From Anaerovibrio lipolyticus LB2005 (lineage in GTDB: Bacteria; Bacillota; Negativicutes; Selenomonadales; Selenomonadaceae), in the NCBI RefSeq assembly GCF_000621545.1, contig NZ_JHYA01000003.1, positions 1 to 64,000 of the forward strand: DNA of 64,000 bases, read 5' to 3'. The position numbers were made by a program, and so were the translations under genes. Position 1 is the first letter of the stretch. Each line of letters starts with the position of its first letter. The notes under the pieces are model-generated. The model searched no databases, was not told the origin of the DNA, and saw only the letters and a list, made by a program, of their open reading frames with translations. Shown here piece by piece: positions 57,138 to 64,000 of this stretch.

Positions 57138-59300
57138 ATGGCAGAACCTATGGTTGAGGTCTTCATATTTGAGACCAGGCAGTTCCTGGAACAGCTGGAA
57201 CAAATTGCTCTTGGCAGTGAAGAGCAGGGCGGTTTCAGCGAGGAAGACGTCAACGAAATCTTCCGTGCCATGCATACTATTAAAGGCTCAGCGGCCATGA
57301 TGATGTTCGATCAGGTATCGACACTGGCCCATTCCGTAGAGGATATTTTCTTTTACATAAGAGAGCTTAAGCCGGCGAAAGTGGATGCAACTGCCATTAC
57401 CGACATTGTGCTCAATGCCGTTGATTTTATGCGCATTGAAATGGAAAAGCTGGATGCTGGCGGCACCCCTGACATGAGCTCTGAGGAGCTGCGTAATTAT
57501 ACCAAGGATTTTCTCAGGAATATGAAGCTGGATAACGGTCATGATCCTGATATTGATTTGCGTAAGGCGAAGAATGCCAAGAAAGCCAGTGAAGCAGGGG
57601 GAGATGCTGCAGCACCTGCGACCGAGCCGGAAAAAAAGCAATACTACATCGGTGCAGCAAAGCCTGCGACACCTGCGCCAGCGGCTACGGGAGCCACCAG
57701 CGGCGGACAGCATATATTTGAGGCAACAGTTTTCTTTCAGCAGGGATGTGAAATGGAAGAGGTTCGTGCCTTTGGCGTTGTAAACAGCTTGAAGGAAAAG
57801 GTTAAGGAGCTTCACTATCTGCCAGAAAAGATTTTGGAGGATGAATCCGCAACGGATACCATTCGTAATATGGGCTTTCGCCTTTTCTTTACAACGGATA
57901 TGAATTTTGATGAGGCCAAGGCAGAGCTGGACCAGACCATATTCCTTGATCGTTTGGAGATAAAGGAAGTGGCCAATGTAGCTGAATTGGAGTATTGGCC
58001 TTCCCAGGAAACTATTGCTATCACAGCACTGGAAAATTCCGAGCCTATAAAGCCTGCTATGCCACCAGTACAGCGGGATCTGACACCTGCTGCCAGAAAG
58101 CCGGCTCCTGCTAAGGGCGGTGATGGGGCTCAGATGATTACAGTTCGTGTTGATAAGCTGGATAAGCTGATGGATCTGGTGGGGGAAATGGTCATAGCCG
58201 AAGCCATGGTTACCCAGAATCCGGATTTAAAGGGCATGGAGCTGGACAATTTCGCCAAGGCTGCCCGTCAGCTTCATAAGATTAACGGAGAGCTTCAGGA
58301 CAGTGTAATGGCCCTGCGGATGGTTCCTTTGGAGGGTACCTTCAAGAAGATGAACCGTATTGTCCGTGATATGACCAAGAAGCTGGGGAAGAAGGCCCGT
58401 CTGGTGCTGGTGGGAGAGTCCACCGAGGTGGACAAGAACATCAACGAGCATATTTCCGATCCCCTTATGCATATAGTCAGAAACTCTGTCGACCACGGTA
58501 TTGAGATGCCAGAGGTGAGAGTGGAGGCGGGGAAGGAAGAAACGGGGACAGTTATCCTTTCCGCAGAAAATGCCGGTGGTGAGGTAGTTATTAAGATCAA
58601 GGACGACGGTGGCGGCCTTAACAAGGAGAAAATTCTTGAGAGAGCCCGCAAAAACGGCATTCTTACAAAGCCGGAGTCAGAGCTTACAGATAGAGAAATT
58701 TATTCCTTTATATTCGCGCCGGGATTTTCCACCAAGGAAGCGGTTACAGAGTTTTCTGGCCGTGGTGTAGGTATGGACGTAGTGGTTTCCAACATAAAAT
58801 CATTGGGTGGCAAGGTTATAGTGGACAGTGAGCCGGGACTTGGCAGCACCACCACAATTAAAATTCCGTTAACACTTGCTATTATTGAGGGTATGTCGGT
58901 TTCTGTTGGCGGTTCCCGTTTTACGATTCCAATAAATTATATCAGTCGATCCTTCCGTCCGGATGAGGGGGCCATTTTCAGGGATCCGGATGGTTCCGAA
59001 ATGATAATGGTGCAGGGCACATGCTGCCCTGTGATAAGACTGTATGATATGTATGATATCCCTGATGCAATTCACGAGCCAACAGAGGGTATATTACTGC
59101 TTCTGGAGGCTGGTGATGCCCGGTTCGGGGTGCTGGCAGATGAGCTGCTTGGGGTGCAGGAGATCGTGGTTAAGCCTGTTCCAAAGTACATCAGTCGCAT
59201 GATGAAAACTACCGGCATCAGTGGATGTACCTTGCTGGGTGATGGCAGTATCAGCCTGATTATTGATCCGCAGCAGGTGCATAATATTATTTTTGACTAA
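57138..59300 (+). CDS. cheA: CheA chemotaxis histidine kinase
   Basis: This kinase links chemoreceptors to the flagellar motor. The 720-residue protein has an Hpt P1 domain (H46 in FRAMHTIKGSAAMM), an Ala/Pro linker, a P2-like domain (about 190-290), dimerisation domain (VRVDKLDKLMDLVGEMVIAE), ATPase (HIVRNSVDHGIE, DDGGGLNKEKI, GRGVGMDVV) and CheW-like P5 (MSVSVGGSRFTIPINY). ATG 57138 is 8 bases after AGGAG. The 205-base upstream gap shows no certain promoter. It heads an operon that continues to the window end. Confidence 0.96.
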   Translation: MAEPMVEVFIFETRQFLEQLEQIALGSEEQGGFSEEDVNEIFRAMHTIKGSAAMMMFDQVSTLAHSVEDIFFYIRELKPAKVDATAITDIVLNAVDFMRIEMEKLDAGGTPDMSSEELRNYTKDFLRNMKLDNGHDPDIDLRKAKNAKKASEAGGDAAAPATEPEKKQYYIGAAKPATPAPAATGATSGGQHIFEATVFFQQGCEMEEVRAFGVVNSLKEKVKELHYLPEKILEDESATDTIRNMGFRLFFTTDMNFDEAKAELDQTIFLDRLEIKEVANVAELEYWPSQETIAITALENSEPIKPAMPPVQRDLTPAARKPAPAKGGDGAQMITVRVDKLDKLMDLVGEMVIAEAMVTQNPDLKGMELDNFAKAARQLHKINGELQDSVMALRMVPLEGTFKKMNRIVRDMTKKLGKKARLVLVGESTEVDKNINEHISDPLMHIVRNSVDHGIEMPEVRVEAGKEETGTVILSAENAGGEVVIKIKDDGGGLNKEKILERARKNGILTKPESELTDREIYSFIFAPGFSTKEAVTEFSGRGVGMDVVVSNIKSLGGKVIVDSEPGLGSTTTIKIPLTLAIIEGMSVSVGGSRFTIPINYISRSFRPDEGAIFRDPDGSEMIMVQGTCCPVIRLYDMYDIPDAIHEPTEGILLLLEAGDARFGVLADELLGVQEIVVKPVPKYISRMMKTTGISGCTLLGDGSISLIIDPQQVHNIIFD

Positions 59301-59315
59301 CCGGGAGGGATAATC

Positions 59316-59828
59316 GTGGAAGATGATAAGCTGTTAATGGAAGACGAGGATACCCAAAAGGATAAATACCTCACTTTTACTCTGGGAAATGAAGTTTATG
59401 GCATCGATATAAAGGTAGTTATTGAGATTATTGGTATTCAGAAGATTACCGTGGTGCCAGAAGTGCCGGAATACGTTAAGGGCATCATAAATCTCAGAGG
59501 AAAGATTATCCCGGTGGTGGATATGCATCTTAGATTTAAACGGCCGGGGAAGGAATATAGCGACAGAACCTGTGTTATTGTCATTGACGTTAATGATGTG
59601 TTGATTGGCCTTATTGTGGATGGAGTTTCCGAGGTGCTCACAATTCCTGAAAAGAATGTGGTACCGCCTCCTGAGCTGAAGGCATCCCAGAACAAGTATA
59701 TCCGCAGCATTGGCAAAATCGGTGAGGGCGTTGTGCTGCTCCTTGACTGGATGAAGCTCTTTAGTGAGGATGATCAGAGTCTGTTCGATGATATGAGTGC
59801 AGAGGAAGCAAGCGAGGAGGCAACTTGA
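59316..59828 (+). CDS. cheW: CheW adaptor protein
   Basis: CheW couples receptors to CheA. The 170-residue protein is a single CheW beta-barrel: [56 protein letters not shown] and [17 protein letters not shown], plus an acidic tail. It uses GTG 59316 after GGGAGGG and follows cheA by 15 bases. Confidence 0.95.
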   Translation: MEDDKLLMEDEDTQKDKYLTFTLGNEVYGIDIKVVIEIIGIQKITVVPEVPEYVKGIINLRGKIIPVVDMHLRFKRPGKEYSDRTCVIVIDVNDVLIGLIVDGVSEVLTIPEKNVVPPPELKASQNKYIRSIGKIGEGVVLLLDWMKLFSEDDQSLFDDMSAEEASEEAT

Positions 59829-59829
59829 T

Positions 59830-61575
59830 ATGATGTTTTTCAAAAATCTCACAATAGGTGCTAAACTAATAACGTTGGTGGTTGTCCTTGAACTGATGAT
59901 CGTTGCTGTATCCTGGCATGGTATTTCCAATACTGTGAGTACAGCTGAACAGTATAACAACGTGATTAAGATGGATTCCAAGGCGGCAGTATGTGCAAAT
60001 TCTTTGGGAATGCATCTGAATGCTGCCCGTATTAATTATCTTATTACATTGGGTAAAACGGACAATAGCGCAATAGAGGCTTCCTATGCTACAATGAAAC
60101 AGGCCCTTGCTGACTGTGACAAGGACATGGTTGAGTTGAGTGCCATGGCCGAAAGTCCTGAGGGAAAACAGAAAATGGCTGCCGTTCAGAAGGATTATGA
60201 TGACTATAAGAATGTAACGGCTGCCATTATAAAGAAAAAGCTGGATAATTCAGCAACCATTGACGAAGAAGCCATGAACAGCGACATGATCAAGCAGTCA
60301 AAGCTTGCGGAGAAGCTGTATGCTGATATAAAGGCTATTGCTGATATGGGTGAAGGAACTGCAGATCGGGAAGTGGCGCGAATTGCCGATGAGAACAGAA
60401 GTGGTATTGTTGCCAATATTGTGGTGGCTGCTATTTTGATAATTATTTCTCTGGCAGCAGGTGTTTATTTTTCCAGGGATTTGTCAGCTCGCCTGAAGGA
60501 GCTGGGGGCTGCCGCAGCACGTATTGCCGATGGTGACCTCGTTACTGAGGTGAAGACAAGTACCGGTGATGAGCTGGGGGATGCAGCGGCCAGCTTCGAG
60601 ATTATGCGTCAGCGGGTTCATGAATCCGTTTCGGATATCCATAATGTGGCAGATCAGGTGGCTGCAGGGGCCAAAAATGTATCTGATGCCAGCATGGGAC
60701 TTTCCCAGGGGGCTACTGAACAGGCGGCTTCTGTGGAGGAATTGTCTGCCTCCATCAGTGAGATTGCTTCCCAGACAGCCAGCAATGCTGAGAATGCTGA
60801 GCGGGCCAATTCTCTTACCCACAATTGCCGCAGTCATGCTGAGCAGGGTAATGAGGACATGAAGGCCATGCTGGATGCCATGGAGGAAATCAATAATTCT
60901 TCCAACAACATTTCCAAGATTATTAAGGTTATTGATGAAATAGCCTTCCAGACTAATATTTTGGCCCTTAACGCTGCCGTTGAAGCTGCCCGGGCAGGTC
61001 AGCACGGCAAGGGATTTGCAGTGGTGGCTGAGGAGGTTCGCAATTTGGCTGCTCGCAGTGCCAAGGCTGCCAAGGAAACCACTGATATGATTGAGGGCTC
61101 TATTGAAAAGGTTAATGTGGGCCGCTCCATTGCCAACAAGACAGCTGAGGTTCTTGGTGCCATTGTAGGCAATGTGGCTGATGTGGCTGATATTGTTGAA
61201 GGCATTGCCAAAGCCTCCAACGAGCAAAAACTGGCAATAGACCAGATAAATCAAGGTGTTAATCAGGTTTCCCAGGTGGTTCAGTCCAATTCTGCCACTT
61301 CTGAGGAAGCTGCATCTGCCAGTCAGCAGCTCAGTGCCCAGGCTGACCGTATGAGAGAGAGGGTAAGACACTTCAAGCTCAGCTCATCTGTGGTAAATTT
61401 CAGGACTACAGATATGCCAAAGGCTGTTCCTGTATACCCTGATAAACCGGCTGAGACGGAGGTACAGAGCAGTGCCCAGAAGGCTGAAGTAAGGCCAATG
61501 GTTAAGCCGGCGGCTCCTGGCGTAAAGCCAAAGACTATTGCTCTTACAGATGATGAAGGCTTCGGAAAATACTAA
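59830..61575 (+). CDS. mcp: Methyl-accepting chemotaxis protein
   Basis: The 581-residue receptor has an N-terminal membrane helix, a four-helix-bundle ligand domain (about 30-185), a second membrane helix ([19 protein letters not shown]), a HAMP domain and the signalling domain with hairpin tip [23 protein letters not shown] 59830 is 9 bases after GAGGAGG, within the end of cheW. Its ligand is unknown, and no C-terminal CheR-docking pentapeptide is seen. Encoded inside the operon, it may be the main cognate receptor. Confidence 0.94.
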   Translation: MMFFKNLTIGAKLITLVVVLELMIVAVSWHGISNTVSTAEQYNNVIKMDSKAAVCANSLGMHLNAARINYLITLGKTDNSAIEASYATMKQALADCDKDMVELSAMAESPEGKQKMAAVQKDYDDYKNVTAAIIKKKLDNSATIDEEAMNSDMIKQSKLAEKLYADIKAIADMGEGTADREVARIADENRSGIVANIVVAAILIIISLAAGVYFSRDLSARLKELGAAAARIADGDLVTEVKTSTGDELGDAAASFEIMRQRVHESVSDIHNVADQVAAGAKNVSDASMGLSQGATEQAASVEELSASISEIASQTASNAENAERANSLTHNCRSHAEQGNEDMKAMLDAMEEINNSSNNISKIIKVIDEIAFQTNILALNAAVEAARAGQHGKGFAVVAEEVRNLAARSAKAAKETTDMIEGSIEKVNVGRSIANKTAEVLGAIVGNVADVADIVEGIAKASNEQKLAIDQINQGVNQVSQVVQSNSATSEEAASASQQLSAQADRMRERVRHFKLSSSVVNFRTTDMPKAVPVYPDKPAETEVQSSAQKAEVRPMVKPAAPGVKPKTIALTDDEGFGKY

Positions 61576-61605
61576 CTCATAGGATAATTTGGAGAAGACC
61601 ACGAT

Positions 61606-62433
61606 ATGAACCAGTCCTTGTTTCAGCAGTTTGCGGCTTTGGTGACACAGAATTTTGGTATTCAGCTGCCACCGGAGAAAAAGGCCCTTTTGGAGAGCCG
61701 ATTATTTAAACTGAAAAATGATAACATGGGCAGACCGGAGCTGGCCAGTGATGAGGCCTTTCTGAAGTATATAAGGGAGGATAAAACCGGCAAGGGGCTG
61801 GCCATGCTGGCAGAGGCTATCACCACCCATCATACATTCTTCATGCGGGAGGCAGACCATTTCTCTTTCTACGAGAAGGAGGTCCTGCCATATCTGGAGA
61901 AGTCTATTCGTGATGGGGATGTGAGGACTTGGTGTGCCGCTTCTTCCACAGGAGAGGAGGCTTATACTCTGGCTATGATGCTGGAGGACTATTTCGGCTC
62001 CATGCCGGGCTGGGAGACTACCTTGTTGGCTACTGATTTATCAAAGGACGTGCTGGAAATCGGCAAAAATGGTGTTTATTCTGCCGAATCTGTGAAGACA
62101 CTGCCCGCTTTATGGCAGAACAGTTACTTCCACCGCACTATTGATGGCAAATATCAGGTGGTGGACACGCTGCGCCAAAAGGTACTGTTTCGTCGGTTTA
62201 ATCTTATGACGCCTGTTTTTCCTTTTAAAAGGCCTTTTCATGTAATTTTTTGCAGAAATGTTATGATATATTTTGATACTCCGACAAGGGATAATCTGGT
62301 AAGGAAATTCGCTGAATTTTTGGAACCAGGGGGTTATCTCTTTATTGGTCATTCCGAAGTTATTGACAGACATAAAAGTGATTTTGATTATGTTATGCCA
62401 TCCATTTATAGAAAGAAGGGAGCGTTCACATGA
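61606..62433 (+). CDS. cheR: CheR receptor methyltransferase
   Basis: CheR methylates glutamates of chemoreceptors with S-adenosylmethionine. The 275-residue protein has the N-terminal helical domain, then THHTFFMREADHF, the SAM-binding CAASSTGEEAYTLAMML, TDLSKDVLEIG and IIFCRNVMIYFDTPTR-like segment (VIFCRNVMIYFD). Length is typical. It overlaps cheB by 4 bases. Confidence 0.95.
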   Translation: MNQSLFQQFAALVTQNFGIQLPPEKKALLESRLFKLKNDNMGRPELASDEAFLKYIREDKTGKGLAMLAEAITTHHTFFMREADHFSFYEKEVLPYLEKSIRDGDVRTWCAASSTGEEAYTLAMMLEDYFGSMPGWETTLLATDLSKDVLEIGKNGVYSAESVKTLPALWQNSYFHRTIDGKYQVVDTLRQKVLFRRFNLMTPVFPFKRPFHVIFCRNVMIYFDTPTRDNLVRKFAEFLEPGGYLFIGHSEVIDRHKSDFDYVMPSIYRKKGAFT

Positions 62434-63722
62434 GTGACTTAAAAATTCTGATTGTGGATGATTCCCTGTTTTTTAGGGAAGCACTGGCAAGGGGCCTGGC
62501 ATCAAATATTTCAGGCACCATTGAGGTGGAAAAAGCTGAAAATCCATTTGAGGCAAGGGACAAGATTTTGTCATTTGACCCGGATGTTATGATACTTGAT
62601 GTGGAAATGCCAAAGATGAACGGCATTGAATTTCTGCGGCGTCTTATTGTGCAGTACGCACTGCCTACGGTGGTGTTGAGCTCAAGGCCGGCTTATAAGA
62701 ACCTTGCTCTGGAGGCGGGAGCCTTTTCCTTTATCGAAAAGCCTTCCATGACCCTGGGTAGCGGTGATTTTATGAAAAAGGTGGCTGAGGAGGTTTGTCG
62801 GGCCAAAGCCCATGGGGATAAGCTAATCGCGGAAAGCCAGGAGGTTGCTTCTACATCACCGGAGCCACCAAGACAATCAGTTCAGCCAACTACTGTTGCT
62901 GCTCCGCCTCCACCAAAGCCACAGCCAGCGCAGCAATTTACTGCTGCTTCGCCTTCAACGGCGCAGTCTGGTTCTCAGCAAGTGTCTGCATTCAAAAGCT
63001 ATGGCAGTCACGAACAGGTTTCACAGCACCTTAGTAGGGTTGTATCCAATATGAACGCCATGAAGGCAATTGCCCAGCAAATGAAAAGTGACAAGCCGGA
63101 GCCTCAATCGGTGCCACTTAGCTCACTGAAGACACCTGTGCCCCCAAGGAAGGTGGAGCTTATTGCCATAGGCGCTTCTACTGGTGGAACTGAGGCATTG
63201 TCCAAGATATTAAGAGATTTAAAGCCACCGCTTCCGCCTATAGTCATTGTACAGCACATCCCACCGATGTTTTCCAAGCTCTTTTCTGACCGACTGGATA
63301 AAGAGTGTGTTATTCATGTAAAGGAAGCAGAGGATGGGGACAGACTGGAGCCTAATTCCGCTTATGTTGCCCCTGGCAACAAGCAGATGCGGGTAAAAAA
63401 TGTGGGGGGCTTGATGTCTTTGGATGTCAATCCGGGGCCAAAATATGGTGGACATTGCCCTGCAGTTAATGTTCTGTTCAAGTCCGTGGCCGAAAATGTT
63501 GGTGATAGGGCCATGGGAGTTATTCTCACCGGTATGGGTGAGGATGGTGCCGAATATATGGTTAAAATGCGTGAGGCAGGCTGTGTGACACTGGGGCAGG
63601 ACGAGGCCAGCAGTGTGGTTTACGGAATGCCAAGGGTTGCCTTTGAAAAGGGTGCTGTTATGCAGCAGGTGCCATTAAACGGCATGGCCATGATGATAAC
63701 AGCTGTAGCTAATTATAAGTAA
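62430..63722 (+). CDS. cheB: CheB receptor methylesterase
   Basis: CheB removes receptor methyl groups when phosphorylated by CheA. The 430-residue protein has a receiver domain (D10/D11, phosphoacceptor D57 in MILDVEMPKMNG), an unusually long Pro/Gln/Ser-rich linker (about 145-235), and the methylesterase domain with Ser in IGASTGGTEAL, His in VQHIPPMF and Asp in GMGEDGAEYM. The linker makes it longer than the usual 350 residues. Confidence 0.95.
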   Translation: MSDLKILIVDDSLFFREALARGLASNISGTIEVEKAENPFEARDKILSFDPDVMILDVEMPKMNGIEFLRRLIVQYALPTVVLSSRPAYKNLALEAGAFSFIEKPSMTLGSGDFMKKVAEEVCRAKAHGDKLIAESQEVASTSPEPPRQSVQPTTVAAPPPPKPQPAQQFTAASPSTAQSGSQQVSAFKSYGSHEQVSQHLSRVVSNMNAMKAIAQQMKSDKPEPQSVPLSSLKTPVPPRKVELIAIGASTGGTEALSKILRDLKPPLPPIVIVQHIPPMFSKLFSDRLDKECVIHVKEAEDGDRLEPNSAYVAPGNKQMRVKNVGGLMSLDVNPGPKYGGHCPAVNVLFKSVAENVGDRAMGVILTGMGEDGAEYMVKMREAGCVTLGQDEASSVVYGMPRVAFEKGAVMQQVPLNGMAMMITAVANYK

Positions 63723-63736
63723 GGGGGGAGACCATT

Positions 63737-64000
63737 ATGGAAAAATCAGATATGGTAATCGATTATGGCTCTCTCCAAAATTTGCTTGGTGGTCTTGGTG
63801 ACAGTGTGATTATGACTGATGTAAAGGGTATGATCATATTTATGAACAAGGCCGCAGAGGAGCTTTTTGAATACAGCTATAACAGCGATGAGCCTGTCAG
63901 TGTCAGCGATGTTATGAGACTGGAAAATGTCGACACAAGGGAAAAAATTATAAGCCCTGTTATTAGGGCCATGCGCTCTAAAAAGACCATGGGCCTTTCC
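63737..64000 (+). CDS. PAS-domain protein, cut by the window end
   Basis: The visible 88 residues start MEKSDMVIDYGSLQNLLGGL and contain the beginning of a PAS domain (GDSVIMTDVKGMIIFMNKAA then EELFEY). AAGGGGGGAG precedes the ATG 5 bases upstream. It follows cheB by 14 bases and is in the same operon, so it may be a sensor kinase or other signalling protein. The rest lies outside the window. Confidence 0.8.
   Translation, partial: MEKSDMVIDYGSLQNLLGGLGDSVIMTDVKGMIIFMNKAAEELFEYSYNSDEPVSVSDVMRLENVDTREKIISPVIRAMRSKKTMGLS

Noticed and set aside
60484-61371. 295-codon minus-strand frame opposite the chemoreceptor
   Set aside because: It is a shadow of the repetitive coiled-coil coding region, with no ribosome site or family match.
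1-64000. CRISPR arrays or prophage modules
   Set aside because: I saw no regularly spaced direct repeats and no capsid, portal, terminase or integrase genes; the small holin-like gene at 38917 is explained by a type I toxin locus.

Overview
The window looks like chromosomal DNA of a motile, strictly or mostly anaerobic bacterium of the Bacillota, probably class Negativicutes (a Selenomonadales-like organism). This rests on strong AGGAGG ribosome binding sites, Zur-, OhrR- and YwnA-type regulators, two cobalamin riboswitches, hybrid-cluster protein, rubrerythrin-like and ferredoxin-type thioredoxin reductase proteins, and flagellin with chemotaxis genes. The family assignment is inference from gene content; no 16S rRNA gene is present.

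Layout. 1-2.4 kb: an IS21-family element that cuts off a small secreted-protein gene; it starts at base 1, so the window probably begins at a repeat-induced contig edge. 2.7-21.9 kb: housekeeping and signalling genes, including an S41-like peptidase lipoprotein, SbcCD nuclease, a hybrid histidine kinase, a NagZ-like hydrolase, two zinc-ribbon membrane proteins, RF3, a NYN-domain protein, a structured intergenic RNA, a beta-hydroxyacid dehydrogenase, an EAL protein and HU. 22-30.2 kb: a REC-GGDEF-PAS protein, a small metalloprotease, then three regulator circuits whose operators can be read directly: an OhrR-like regulator with rubrerythrin, a TetR regulator with a metal P-type ATPase, and a YwnA/Rrf2 regulator with VOC and cupin proteins.

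30.3-45.9 kb: an intact riboswitch-controlled B12-type ABC importer (btuCDF-like), hcp, an unusual flagellin, a secreted beta-helix protein, a type I toxin-antitoxin locus with a 25-residue toxin, thioredoxin plus an NADPH-motif-less thioredoxin reductase, a CysL/YeiE-like LysR regulator, and a second cobalamin-riboswitch operon wrecked by a deletion that fuses a truncated permease to the tail of a nitrogenase-component-1-like protein; then a YeiH-type exporter. 46-53 kb: ZnuA under a clear Zur box, Zur, an EamA transporter preceded by a truncated HxlR regulator, an Mrp ATPase, a CGGC protein, an MFS exporter and a Tat-exported flavoprotein. 53-55.6 kb: an accessory island of two divergent type II toxin-antitoxin pairs, a MoxR/VWA deletion remnant and an orphan Panacea-domain protein. 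55.8-64 kb: tRNA-Ala(GGC), L-asparaginase and a chemotaxis operon cheA-cheW-mcp-cheR-cheB followed by a PAS protein cut by the window end.

The main themes are tight, readable stress and metal regulation, and several internal-deletion scars (about 44.1, 48.45 and 54.5 kb) plus the IS insertion. These suggest ongoing gene loss in B12-linked, regulatory and accessory functions. The best candidates for undescribed biology are the second riboswitch-controlled transporter/nitrogenase-like operon, the structured RNA at 18.4 kb, and the type I toxin locus at 38.8-39.1 kb.
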